This document shows positions 1 through 9,048 of a stretch of 41,376 bases of DNA, piece by piece. Under the pieces are notes generated by a model. It was not told where the DNA came from and ran no database searches. It was given only the letters and a program-made list of their open reading frames with translations. The DNA is from Caulobacteraceae bacterium. Lineage in GTDB: Bacteria; Pseudomonadota; Alphaproteobacteria; Caulobacterales; Caulobacteraceae. The DNA lies in the NCBI GenBank assembly GCA_025450315.1, contig JANWHQ010000059.1, forward strand, positions 1 through 41,376. The letters are read 5' to 3'. Each line of letters opens with the position of its first letter. The first letter of the stretch is position 1. The translations under genes were made by a program, and so were the position numbers.

Positions 1-1022
<1,022 letters not shown>

Positions 1023-1310
1023 TTAGGCGACGACCCCGAGGACGTCGGATTCTTTCATGATGATCAGGTCCTCACCGTCGATCTTCACTTCGGTGCCGGA
1101 CCACTTGCCGAACAGGACGCGGTCGCCGGCCTTCACGTCGAGCTCGACGCGCTTGCCGTTCTCATCGCGGGCGCCAGGCCCCACCGAGATGATCTCGCCT
1201 TCCTGAGGCTTTTCCTTGGCGGTATCGGGGATGATGATCCCGCCCTTGGTCTTCGCTTCTTCTTCGATGCGCCGAACGAGGACGCGATCGCCAAGAGGAC
1301 GAAAGCTCAT
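1023..1310 (-). CDS. groES: Co-chaperonin GroES
   Basis: This is the 10-kDa co-chaperonin that caps the GroEL ring. The 95 residues are the normal length. The [11 protein letters not shown]-terminus, the flexible mobile loop (about residues 17-34, [18 protein letters not shown]) that contacts GroEL, the [19 protein letters not shown] core and the C-terminal ESDVLGVV strand are all present. Start ATG at 1310 follows GGAGAG. It is the first gene of the groES-groEL operon. A CIRCE-type operator lies 60 bp upstream, so repression by HrcA is expected. Confidence 0.98.
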   Translation of the reverse strand: MSFRPLGDRVLVRRIEEEAKTKGGIIIPDTAKEKPQEGEIISVGPGARDENGKRVELDVKAGDRVLFGKWSGTEVKIDGEDLIIMKESDVLGVVA

Positions 1311-1369
1311 TTTTCTGCTCTCCGTAGAGACGTGGATTCAAAGACGTCACGCCCGGGAAGCACATGGCA

Positions 1370-1396
1370 TTAGCAGCCACACCCCCCGAGTGCTAA
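1370..1396 (-). promoter_or_regulatory. CIRCE operator (HrcA site), one degenerate arm
   Basis: The sequence is TTAGCAGCC, nine bases, GAGTGCTAA. This matches the CIRCE consensus TTAGCACTC-N9-GAGTGCTAA with exact spacing. One arm is perfect and the other has lost its last three consensus bases. It sits between the groES start codon and the promoter at 1404-1433, the usual place for HrcA repression of groESL. Confidence 0.88.
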
Positions 1397-1403
1397 CGGC
1401 CGG

Positions 1404-1433
1404 CAAATAGGCACGGCTCCCAGGGGCGTCAAG
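1404..1433 (-). promoter_or_regulatory. Probable groESL promoter
   Basis: On the minus strand a TTGACG hexamer (1427-1432) is followed after 17 bp by TATTTG (1404-1409), directly upstream of the CIRCE element. The fit is to a housekeeping promoter. The CTTGAC start also partly resembles a heat-shock sigma-32 -35 element, but no clear CCCCAT-type -10 is present. No transcript evidence. Confidence 0.5.
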
Positions 1434-1881
1434 CGCCTTCGCCGGAAAAAACATTCGGCCTCGAACACGGCGGTTGTTCGGCGCGGAGACGGCGAAGCGG
1501 CGACAATCGAGCGATGGGCCCGGACAAGCTTGCGAGCCTCGGGTCGCGACCGTAGGGGTCGAGCCAAGGTCCGGACCGGCCGGTCGGCTAGAAAAGGGCG
1601 CGGCAAAGCTGGAAGAACCGCCCGCGCGGCCGGTCAATCCACCAGGCTTTGCTTTGGACACCCGGGCCGCATTCCTGAATCAACTGGCGCAGGCCGCGGC
1701 CGCCGTTAGGAGCGTCCTACAGAACAGATCGCCGTTCATCTGCGGTTCATCTGAAATTCATCTTGGAGATGCGGCGGAACGTCGCGATCTATACTCATGC
1801 TTAAGATGATATTTAGGTCATCTGTTAGGCAGTCATAAGCGTATCCGTGGCTTTCATGACTGTGATCAGTGGGGGGTCGTC
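1434..1881. other. Gene-free stretch upstream of the exported protein
   Basis: I see no convincing gene here: the open frames in both directions start without ribosome sites and have no family resemblance. It holds the triple TTCATCT repeat (1734-1763), a TATACT -10-like hexamer (1790-1795) and an AT-richer segment (about 1785-1845), consistent with the promoter and leader of the gene starting at 1882. Confidence 0.5.
1734..1763 (+). promoter_or_regulatory. SOS-box-like GTTC-N7-GTTC with three 11-bp-spaced repeats
   Basis: TTCATCT occurs at 1735, 1746 and 1757, exactly 11 bp apart. The first two copies form GTTC-ATCTGCG-GTTC (1734-1748), which equals the direct-repeat LexA box GTTC-N7-GTTC of alphaproteobacteria. 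The third copy reads ATTC instead of GTTC. An OmpR/PhoB-type response-regulator site is the main alternative, because those also use repeats one helical turn apart. It lies about 42 bp upstream of a TATACT hexamer and 134 bp upstream of the next start codon. Confidence 0.45.
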
Positions 1882-3279
1882 ATGCATTCCAGGCTCAGGG
1901 TTTCCGCGTCCGTCACCGCGCTCATCGCCGCGGCCAGCGTCTGCGCCGCCGGCGCGGCGGCCGGGCTCTTGCTGGCGGCCTCGCCCGCCGCGGCCCAGGA
2001 GGCCGGCCCGGAGAGCAACGCCGAGAACGGGGTGCACGCCGCGCCCTCCGGCGAGGTCGATCGGGTCGCGCTCGCCCAGGTCGCCGCTCCGGCGTCCGCG
2101 CCGACGGCCAGCCCTGCGCCCCCGCCGGCCGAAACGGCCCTGACCCCGGCGCTGATCTCATCGCCCGCGGTGCTCGCCGTGCCGGCGCTCGTTCCGGTCT
2201 CGGCCCCGGCGCCCGCCCCGGTTGCCGCGCCGGCCGTCCAACAGGTCGCCGACGCCGCCAGCGGTCCGGAAGAGGACGCCGTCTATCGCCGCGCGGCTCG
2301 GCCGGCCGCCGAAGCCGCCCCGCCCGCCGAGGCCGAGCCCCGGGACGCTCCGGCCCAGCTCACCAAGGTCAGCGAGGTCGAGGCGGCTCCGCCCGCGTCG
2401 ATGGGCCAGCACGTGGCCTTCCCGCGTCGCTCGGCCGAAGCCGCCAGCGCCTTCGACGGCTACATGCACGCGGTGGCCGCGATCGACGCCGGCTTCAGGA
2501 GCGGCCAGGGCGTGGCCACGGCCCTGAAGCGCGCCGCCGCCTACAACCCGCGCCAGCTCGAGGAGGGCATGATCGCCTATGGCGCCATGGCCGCCATGCA
2601 GTCGCCGCGCTTCGTCTACGGGGTGATGGACATCGCCGCCAATCCCGAGGGGCGGCAGGCGCTGATCCAGGCCCTGGACGCCGATCCGGACTCCGCCGCC
2701 CGCCTACCCGGCGCCGCCGAGGCCTCGGCCATGGCGTCCGGCGCCATCCTGCGCGAAGCCCAGCCGGTGGTGGAGAACGGCAAGGCGCTCAAGCAGGCCT
2801 CCTACGACGTCCAGCGCCAGGACTGGTCGATCGCCAAGGCCGTCAACCAGCCCGGCCGCCTGGCCGAGGCCAAGGCCGCCTCCGAGATCCGCGTGGCCGC
2901 GCGCGACGCCGACGTCGCCCACCTCCTGGCCCAGATCGCCGCCCCGGGCGCGCAGCCCGGCCGGGGCGGCGCGGAATCCTCGCCGGTGGTCGACCACAGC
3001 CTGGCCCTGGCCGCCCTGTCGATCCTCGACGGGACCGAAGGCGCCGACGGCAGCCGGCTGGAGCAGGTGATCTCCGAGCGGGTCAGCGCCGAGTGCCTGA
3101 AGATGGCCAAGCTGAACCTGTTCCAGTGCCTTTCGGTCGCCGGGCCCGAATACGAGGACGTCTACTGCCTGGGCCAGCACGGCGTACTCGACACCGGTCA
3201 GTGCGTGGCCGGCGGCGTCTCGCCGGCCGAGCCGATCCTGCTCTCCCAGGCGCCGCGGATGTCCCGCCCCCCGGAATAG
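1882..3279 (+). CDS. Exported Ala/Pro-rich protein of unknown function
   Basis: I do not recognise this family. The 465 residues begin with a signal peptide (about 1-38, cleavage near AAAQEA). A low-complexity Ala/Pro/Val linker (about 40-150) follows, then a mostly helical, Ala-rich globular part (about 170-380). The last 80 residues contain five cysteines (AECLKM, LFQCLS, VYCLG, GQCVAG region), suggesting periplasmic disulfides. ATG at 1882 follows a GGGGGG purine tract. It is a single-gene unit closed by the terminator at 3308-3335. No enzyme motif is visible. The reading frame has the strong third-position GC bias of a real gene, and the long overlapping frame on the same strand is its shadow. 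Confidence 0.75.
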   Translation: MHSRLRVSASVTALIAAASVCAAGAAAGLLLAASPAAAQEAGPESNAENGVHAAPSGEVDRVALAQVAAPASAPTASPAPPPAETALTPALISSPAVLAVPALVPVSAPAPAPVAAPAVQQVADAASGPEEDAVYRRAARPAAEAAPPAEAEPRDAPAQLTKVSEVEAAPPASMGQHVAFPRRSAEAASAFDGYMHAVAAIDAGFRSGQGVATALKRAAAYNPRQLEEGMIAYGAMAAMQSPRFVYGVMDIAANPEGRQALIQALDADPDSAARLPGAAEASAMASGAILREAQPVVENGKALKQASYDVQRQDWSIAKAVNQPGRLAEAKAASEIRVAARDADVAHLLAQIAAPGAQPGRGGAESSPVVDHSLALAALSILDGTEGADGSRLEQVISERVSAECLKMAKLNLFQCLSVAGPEYEDVYCLGQHGVLDTGQCVAGGVSPAEPILLSQAPRMSRPPE

Positions 3280-3307
3280 GACGCCGCCGCTCCAGTCCGC
3301 GGCGCCA

Positions 3308-3335
3308 GGCCGCCCGCCCGCGCGGGCGGCCTTTT
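3308..3335 (+). terminator. Rho-independent terminator
   Basis: A perfect 10-bp stem, GGCCGCCCGC (3308-3317) with GCGGGCGGCC (3322-3331), encloses a 4-base loop and is followed by TTTT. It lies 29 bp after the stop of the exported protein gene and separates it from the lipoprotein gene. Confidence 0.85.
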
Positions 3336-3434
3336 CCTTGGGCCTTTCTCAACCTTGGCCTTGCGTTCCGGAACCTAAGCCGCTTGAGGAGAGTTCTGCG
3401 GCTGCAGAAGCTTGAGCTGTCGGGAGGGCGGCGG

Positions 3435-3818
3435 ATGGGGCGCCAGAAACTTGCCTTGGGAGCCTTGGCCGCGGCCGCGCTCCTGGCCGGCGCGGGATGC
3501 GCCACCAATCCGAAGACCACCGTGGCCAACCTCGACTCCACCGACCGCCGCTGGAACACGCGCCCGTGCATCGCTGCGCGCAAGGCGGTCTATCGGTTCA
3601 ACGACCACCACAACCTGCATACCGTCATGGGCGTGGCCGGCAATCTGGTGGTGCCGTTCGCCGGCGCCGCCGCCGACCTGACCATGAGCGGCCAGCAGCA
3701 GAAGGAGCGCGAACGGCTGAACACCTGGGTGCTGAACGCCTGCGTCTCCAACCGCGCCAAGGCCCGCGAGCTGGAGCGGCACGACAAGCACCAGGTCATC
3801 GACGCCCTTCGCGGCTGA
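3435..3818 (+). CDS. Small putative lipoprotein
   Basis: The 127-residue product starts with MGRQK, a hydrophobic Ala/Leu segment (about 6-20) and a cysteine at 22 in LLAGAGCA. This looks like a lipobox, though Gly at -3 is not the preferred residue, so a plain signal peptide is possible. The mature part contains RPCIAARKAVYRFNDHHNLHTVMGVAGNLVVPFAGAAADL and a charged C-terminal helix rich in Arg/Glu/Lys. ATG at 3435 lies just after GGGAGGGCGG. The frame is shared with a long meaningless upstream frame antiphase to the previous gene; only the part from 3435 looks real. Function unknown. Confidence 0.7.
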   Translation: MGRQKLALGALAAAALLAGAGCATNPKTTVANLDSTDRRWNTRPCIAARKAVYRFNDHHNLHTVMGVAGNLVVPFAGAAADLTMSGQQQKERERLNTWVLNACVSNRAKARELERHDKHQVIDALRG

Positions 3819-3902
3819 GCGGTCGTCGGCGCCCGGAACCTTGGCCGCAGATGTGAATTGAAACCGAAGCGGGACCATCGCGGGCCCCAGGACGGCAAGG
3901 TC

Positions 3903-4109
3903 ATGGTTCAATACGCGGTGACTTTGAAGCTAGGTGACTGGACGGTCTTCAAGGACGGCGAGCCGATCGCCGCGGGCATGTCCAGATCGGCAGCGGTAGA
4001 GATGGCCGAGGGCCTCGCCTTCGAGGACGAAGAGCGCGGCGAGCAGGTCGAGCTGTTGATCCAGGACTACACCGGCGAGCTCGCCCACAAGGTTTCGGGC
4101 GGGAGCTGA
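3903..4109 (+). CDS. DUF2188-like small protein
   Basis: The 68-residue product resembles the small DUF2188 proteins: a WxV strand (GDWTVFKDGEPIA), then a helix that opens with SRSAAVEMAEGLA, and a final short hairpin (VELLIQDYTGELAHKV). Molecular function of the family is unknown to me. ATG at 3903 is preferred over an upstream in-frame TTG at 3858 because the extra 15 residues are not family-like. The stop is 3 bp from the stop of the convergent aldo/keto reductase gene. Confidence 0.65.
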   Translation: MVQYAVTLKLGDWTVFKDGEPIAAGMSRSAAVEMAEGLAFEDEERGEQVELLIQDYTGELAHKVSGGS

Positions 4110-4112
4110 CGG

Positions 4113-5126
4113 CTACTCCGCCGCCGCCTTCTTCTCCGTGCTGGGCCGGGGCGGCGGGGCGCGGACCGGTTCCTCGCCCGGGTTGATCACGCTCGCCGCA
4201 TCCAGCGCCGCCACCGCCTGGGCGTCCAGGGTCAGCTCCACCGACTTGGCCAGCTCCTCAAGCTGGGAGAGCTTGGTCGCGCTGGCGATGGGAATGCAGC
4301 CCTTGGCCCTGAGCCAGGCCAGCGAGACCTGGGCCGGCGTGCCCCCGACCCGCGCGCCCACCTGGTCCAGCGCCGCCAGGATGCGCATGCCGCGCTTGTC
4401 CATCATGTCCTTGGCCCGATAGGCGCGGGGCGAACCCTCCAGGTCCTTCTCGGTGCGGTACTTGCCGGTGAGAAAGCCTGAGGCCAGGCCGAAATAGGGG
4501 ATCACCCCCAGGCCCTCGGCGCGGGCCAGGTCCTGCAGCGGGCCCTCGAACTGGTCGCGGTCGTAGAGATTGTACCAGGGCTGCAGGGTCTCGAAACGCG
4601 GCAGGCCCTTGTCCCTGGCCAGCTTCAGCGCCTCGGCCAGCCGCGGGGCCGTGTAGTTCGAGGCGCCGACAGCGCGCACCTTGCCGGCCTTGATCAGCTC
4701 GCCGAACCCCGCCAGCGTCTCCTCCAGCGGGGTGGAGGCGTCGTCCATGTGGGCCTGGTAGAGGTCGATGACGTCGGTCCTCAGGCGCTTCAGCGAACGG
4801 TCGACGGCGCCCATCATGTAGTCGCGCGATAGGCCCTGCCCCTCGGCCATCGGCCCGCCGAGCTTGGTGGCGATCACGATCTTCTCGCGCCGCCCACCCC
4901 CCTGGGCCAGCCAGTCGCCGATCACCGTCTCGGATTCGCCGCCCGAATGCCCCGGCGCCCAGCGCGAATAGACGTCGGCGCTGTCGATGAGGTTGAAGCC
5001 GTGGCCGACGAAGGCGTCCAGCAGCTGGAAGCTCGCCGTCCTGTCGGCCGTCCAGCCGAATACATTGCCGCCGAACGCCCAGGGGGCGACCTTCAGGCCG
5101 GACTTTCCGAGTTCCTGGGTTTGCAT
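4113..5126 (-). CDS. Aldo/keto reductase
   Basis: This is an NADPH-dependent carbonyl reductase of the aldo/keto reductase superfamily, cytoplasmic, 337 residues as usual. The catalytic tetrad is visible: Asp48 and Tyr53 (LIDSADVY), Lys88 (IATKLGG) and His126 (YQAHMDD). The family segment GASNYTAPRLAEAL and the C-terminal cofactor region (IPIASATKLSQLEELA) are present. The start MQTQELGKSGLKV is the classic N-terminus, after GGAG. The substrate cannot be read from sequence. It is divergent from an AraC-family gene 107 bp away, which is its likely regulator. Confidence 0.9.
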   Translation of the reverse strand: MQTQELGKSGLKVAPWAFGGNVFGWTADRTASFQLLDAFVGHGFNLIDSADVYSRWAPGHSGGESETVIGDWLAQGGGRREKIVIATKLGGPMAEGQGLSRDYMMGAVDRSLKRLRTDVIDLYQAHMDDASTPLEETLAGFGELIKAGKVRAVGASNYTAPRLAEALKLARDKGLPRFETLQPWYNLYDRDQFEGPLQDLARAEGLGVIPYFGLASGFLTGKYRTEKDLEGSPRAYRAKDMMDKRGMRILAALDQVGARVGGTPAQVSLAWLRAKGCIPIASATKLSQLEELAKSVELTLDAQAVAALDAASVINPGEEPVRAPPPRPSTEKKAAAE

Positions 5127-5233
5127 CGCACAGTCTCCGATAGAGGGCGGGCCCGGCCGGGCAGCTAGCCCCGATCGCCGCGGCGGGGCAACGGGTTTCC
5201 GAACGGCCGGCCTTGAGGCAGGCTAGGTGCGTT

Positions 5234-6136
5234 ATGACCCAGGCGACCTACATCCAGGGCGGGCCGGGATGGCGCAGGACGTGGCGGCGGTCGCTGGGCC
5301 GCGGCGCGGGCCGGGTCACGGTGCTGAACGGCCATGCGCGCGACTATGCGGTGCGCGATCCGGAGGGCTCGTTCTCGATCAAGTGGATGCCCCAGGGCCG
5401 GGCCGTCTACCGCGTGGACCGGACCAGCCATCCCCTGTCCGGCGAGCACGCGGTGATCCTGAACCAGGCCCAGCCCTACGAGCTGGAGTTCCTCGACCGG
5501 CGGGGCACGGAATCCTTCTGCGTGTTCTTCTCCGACGACATGGTGGCCGAGGCCTGGCGCAGCCTCCGCCGACCCGACCTCGCCGACGACCACGAACCGG
5601 CGGGCGACCGGCTGACCGAGACCTTCCCCGACCTGGTGTTCAGGCCGGACGCGGGGATCGGGGCCGCGCTCGGTCGCCTGCGCGAGGGCTATGGCCGCGC
5701 CGATCCCTCGGCCCTGGCGGTCGAGGAAAGCTACATCGATCTGCTGACCCGGCTGCTGGGCGCGGCCCAGGCCCATCGGCTGAGGTCCGAGCGGATCCCG
5801 GCGGTGAAGCCGGCCACCCGGCGGCTCCTGGCGGCGCGGCTGGAGCGGGCGCGCGAGCGCATCGAGGACAGCCCCGGCGAGCCCTCGCTGGACGACATCG
5901 CCGAGGCCTCGGCCCTCTCCAAGTTCCATCTCGTACGGCTGTTCAAGTCCGCTTTCGGCTGCACGCCCTCGGCCTATTGGCGCCGGCGGCGGCTGGACCA
6001 GGGCCGCGGTCTCCTGGCCGCCACCTCGATGACCGTCGCCGAGATCGCCCAGGCGCTGGGCTACGAGAGCGCTTCGGCCTTCATCCGCGCCTTTCGCCGC
6101 CATTTCGGGACCACGCCCCAGGCGATCCGGGTGTGA
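5234..6136 (+). CDS. AraC-family transcriptional regulator
   Basis: The 300-residue protein has an N-terminal AraC-binding-like sensor part (about 1-180, with SFSIKWMPQGRAVYRVD and ILNQAQPYELEF) and a C-terminal double helix-turn-helix DNA-binding domain (about 195-300: SLDDIAEASALSKFHLVRLFKSAFGCTPSAYWRRRRL, then TVAEIAQALGYESASAFIRAFRRHFGTTPQAIR). ATG at 5234 is chosen over a TTG at 5213; the ribosome site is weak. Divergent orientation suggests it controls the aldo/keto reductase and possibly itself; the shared intergenic region contains a perfect 12-bp palindrome (GCCCGGCCGGGC, 5151-5162). The effector is unknown. Confidence 0.9.
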   Translation: MTQATYIQGGPGWRRTWRRSLGRGAGRVTVLNGHARDYAVRDPEGSFSIKWMPQGRAVYRVDRTSHPLSGEHAVILNQAQPYELEFLDRRGTESFCVFFSDDMVAEAWRSLRRPDLADDHEPAGDRLTETFPDLVFRPDAGIGAALGRLREGYGRADPSALAVEESYIDLLTRLLGAAQAHRLRSERIPAVKPATRRLLAARLERARERIEDSPGEPSLDDIAEASALSKFHLVRLFKSAFGCTPSAYWRRRRLDQGRGLLAATSMTVAEIAQALGYESASAFIRAFRRHFGTTPQAIRV

Positions 6137-6210
6137 AATTCGCAATCCCGGGCGATGCGCGCCGGGCTCGGCCGGCCTAGGTTGGCGTCAGGAACGAGGG
6201 GGAAACGGCC

Positions 6211-6612
6211 GTGGACCTGAAGCTCGGGAAGATCGCTCAGATCGCCTATCGGGTGTCGGACCTCGACGCCGCCGAGGCCTTCTACGAACAGACGCTGGGG
6301 CTGAAGAAGCTGTTCCGGCCCGGCCCGGACATGGTGTTCTTCGACTGCGGCGGCGTCCGGCTCTACCTGCACAGGGCCCATGCGCCCGAGGACCTGGCCA
6401 AGGCCTCGCTGCTCTATCTGCAATGCGAGGACATCGCCGTGGCGGCCGGCGAGCTGAAGCGCCGGGGCGCGGAGTTCATCGACGAGCCGCACGTGATCGC
6501 CGAGATGCCCGATCACGATCTGTGGATGACCTTCCTGAAGGACCCCGACGGCCATCTGCTGGGCCTGGAGATGCGGGCGCCCAAGGGCTGGAAACCGCTC
6601 CCGCCTCAGTAG
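6211..6612 (+). CDS. VOC (glyoxalase/bleomycin-resistance/dioxygenase) superfamily protein
   Basis: The 133 residues form one VOC unit with two beta-alpha-beta-beta-beta modules: KIAQIAYRVSDLDAAEAFYEQTLGLKKLF (about 6-34) and LLYLQCEDIAVAAGELKRRGAEF with the typical FLKDPDGHLLGLEM ending (about 110-123). The usual first metal-binding His appears replaced by Gln10, while the Glu of GLEM is kept, so metal binding is uncertain. GTG at 6211 follows GAGGGGG at proper spacing. It overlaps the convergent TonB receptor gene by 7 bp at the 3' end. Substrate unknown. Confidence 0.85.
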   Translation: MDLKLGKIAQIAYRVSDLDAAEAFYEQTLGLKKLFRPGPDMVFFDCGGVRLYLHRAHAPEDLAKASLLYLQCEDIAVAAGELKRRGAEFIDEPHVIAEMPDHDLWMTFLKDPDGHLLGLEMRAPKGWKPLPPQ

Positions 6613-8978
6613 CTGAGCTTCACGCCGACATAGGCCGCGAACGGCTTGCCGGGGGTCAAGGTGCGTGGGTCGCTGAGGTCTGGAAACGCGGGATTGCCGA
6701 CATAGCTGGCGTTGTCGAAGAAGGTCCCGAAGGTGGCGTAGCGGCGGTCCAGCAGGTTCTCGATCTTGCCGTAGATCTCCAGCCTGGAGCTGACGCGATA
6801 GGTCGTGTGCAGGCCGACGGTGACATAGCCGGGAAGCTGCGGGTTCTGGTTGGATTCGTCCCAGCCATAGTATTCGGCGCCGATGTAGAGGAGGTCGCCG
6901 CCCAGCGTCCATCCGGGGGTGACGTCGTAGTCCAGGCCGAGCTTGGCGCGCTGGCGCGGGACCGAGGAGATGTGGTCGCCGGGAACCACCGCGATGTCGC
7001 CGCCCGCGTCCGCGAAGGGATCGCCGCCCGGCGCGGCCAGGACGATGGCGCTGCGATAGGTGGCGTCGACGTAGGAATAGCTGGCGTAGACCCTCCACCG
7101 CCCGGCCTCGACCTCGAGCGACGCGTCCAGCCCCTGGCGGCGCGCGCCGCCGACATTGGCGAAGTAACCGAAGCCGTTGTTGAGCGGGCTCGGGATATCG
7201 AGGATGTCGTGGTCGCTGAGGGTCCGATAGAGGCCGAGCTGCCACCTGAGCGCGCCGGCGCGGCCGGCGATCGGCAGGCTGCCCCGCAGGCCGGCCTCGA
7301 AAGTGTGGGCCACCACCTGCTTCAACTCCGGGTCGGAGACGAGGAAACTGTCGATGATGCAGGGCTGCATCGGGTTGGCGCAGCCCAGCTCCAGCGGCGT
7401 CGGCGCGCGATTGGCTTCCGAATAGCCGGCGTAGGCGAGAAGGCCGGGGCCGAGGGCGTAGGTCGCGCCCAGCACCGGATTGAAGCGCTGGTAGCGGTGA
7501 TGGCCGCTGAGCCCGCCGCCGAGCCGATCCTCCAGGTCGACGTCCGCCCAGTTGAACCGGCCGCCGGCGGTGACCGCCAGCCCCGACGCGGGCTTCAGCG
7601 TGTCGAGGACATAGGCGCCGACATAGGTGTCGCGGGCGGCCAGGCGCACCGGTCCATCGGAGATCGGATCGCCCGAGGCGCCCAGGAAGATCCCGCCGCC
7701 GTCCACCACGAAATTGGGCGCGATGGTTCCGAGCTCGGCGTCGGCGCGGAAATCGGTGCGCGCCTGGTCCAGGCTCGCCCCCGCCGTGAAGCTGTTGGCC
7801 AGGCCCGCGAGCCCGGCGGTGCTGGTCAGCTGGACCGCGCCGCCATAGCCGGTGGTGCGGGCGCTGTTGGTGTCGATCTCGCCCAGGATCTCGCCGGCGC
7901 CGAAGGGATTGGCGAGCTGGCGTCCGTCCAGGCCGTTGGCCGGGGTCGAGCCGTCCCCGAAGCAGAGCAGGGCCGCCTCGGCGTCGCAGGCCCGGGCGTC
8001 GGTGGCGTTGCCGTCGACGTGATGCTGGACCAGGCGCCGGACATAGAGCTGGCCATCGAGGCTGAGCCGATCGCTGAGCCGGTACCTTCCCTGCAGGCTG
8101 GCCATCGCCATCGCGTTGCGGTCGCTCTGGGGGGTGGTGAAGACCGCCCCCGGGTCGTGCCGGACGAGCTGGATGGGAGCGGCCGCGGCCGCGCCGAAAT
8201 CGTTGTCGGCGGCGGTGACGTTCAGGTGCAGCTCGACCCGGTCGCCCTTGTGGGCGACGTCGGCGTAGAGCCGCCGGATGGTCGAATGCGAAGACGCGCG
8301 CCAGCCATCGTCGTGCGCCGCCTCCACGGCCAGATAGGCGGCCGCGCCGCCCGACCCGCCGCCCAGCTGGGCGGAGCCCTCCACCCGACCGAAGGACCCG
8401 CCCGAGAGGTCGGTCTGCAGACCGTGGAAGCCGAAGCCGTCCTGCATGCGCAACTCGATGGCGCCGCCCAGGGCGTTCAGGCCGAACACCGGGTTGTCGG
8501 TGATCACCTGCAGCTGGCCGATCGCCACGGTGGGGATGAAGTCCCAGCGGACGTTGTCGCCGAAGGCCTCGTTGATGCGCACGCCGTTCTGATAGACCGC
8601 CAGACCTTCCGGCACGCCGGACACGGGCGTGGCGACGAAGCCGCGGAACTGCACGTCCGGCTCGAAGTCGTTGCCGGTCTGGCTGTTGATGCTGACGCTG
8701 GGGATGCGCTGCAGCAGCACCTCGGCCAGGTTCCGCGATCCCAGCCGCGCGATGTCCGCCGCCGTCAGGCCGGCGACGCTGGCGGGCACGTCGGCGGAGT
8801 CGGCCCCGGGAACCGACAGAGGCGTGCGCGCGACCACCACGACCTCACCGACCATCGGGGCGCCCCGGGCCGCCGCCGGGTCGGGCGGCCCGGCGCGGGC
8901 GACGCCCGCGCTGGCCACGACAGCCAGCCCCAGGCGCAAGGCGGTCCAGAATCCAGGCTGGGTCAGGGCGCTATCCAA
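6606..8978 (-). CDS. TonB-dependent receptor
   Basis: This is an outer-membrane, TonB/ExbBD-energised uptake channel of about 790 residues. A signal-like N-terminus is followed by a TonB-box-like VGEVVVVA segment (about 43-50) and the plug domain (GSRNLAEVLLQRIPSVSINS, FRGF, NPVFGLNALGGAIELRMQDGF). The 22-strand beta-barrel ends in the aromatic C-terminus GVKLSY. The start is the weak point: the only N-terminal candidate giving a signal peptide is TTG at 8978 with no ribosome site, so the true start may differ by some codons. It follows the NAD(P)H-binding protein gene by 70 bp and may be cotranscribed. No iron-box or cobalamin riboswitch is seen, so the ligand is open; aromatic or carotenoid compounds fit the neighbours. 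Confidence 0.92.
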   Translation of the reverse strand: MDSALTQPGFWTALRLGLAVVASAGVARAGPPDPAAARGAPMVGEVVVVARTPLSVPGADSADVPASVAGLTAADIARLGSRNLAEVLLQRIPSVSINSQTGNDFEPDVQFRGFVATPVSGVPEGLAVYQNGVRINEAFGDNVRWDFIPTVAIGQLQVITDNPVFGLNALGGAIELRMQDGFGFHGLQTDLSGGSFGRVEGSAQLGGGSGGAAAYLAVEAAHDDGWRASSHSTIRRLYADVAHKGDRVELHLNVTAADNDFGAAAAAPIQLVRHDPGAVFTTPQSDRNAMAMASLQGRYRLSDRLSLDGQLYVRRLVQHHVDGNATDARACDAEAALLCFGDGSTPANGLDGRQLANPFGAGEILGEIDTNSARTTGYGGAVQLTSTAGLAGLANSFTAGASLDQARTDFRADAELGTIAPNFVVDGGGIFLGASGDPISDGPVRLAARDTYVGAYVLDTLKPASGLAVTAGGRFNWADVDLEDRLGGGLSGHHRYQRFNPVLGATYALGPGLLAYAGYSEANRAPTPLELGCANPMQPCIIDSFLVSDPELKQVVAHTFEAGLRGSLPIAGRAGALRWQLGLYRTLSDHDILDIPSPLNNGFGYFANVGGARRQGLDASLEVEAGRWRVYASYSYVDATYRSAIVLAAPGGDPFADAGGDIAVVPGDHISSVPRQRAKLGLDYDVTPGWTLGGDLLYIGAEYYGWDESNQNPQLPGYVTVGLHTTYRVSSRLEIYGKIENLLDRRYATFGTFFDNASYVGNPAFPDLSDPRTLTPGKPFAAYVGVKLSY

Positions 8979-9048
8979 TCGGCCACGCGGTTGCCTTCGG
9001 CGGCCTTCGCCCAGGGCCGGCCCCTCGCCCGCCGGCGTGGAGCCGGAC

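Noticed and set aside
1474-1809. Open frame of 111 codons in the groES upstream region
   Set aside because: No ribosome site, no family resemblance, and it covers the promoter and repeat region.
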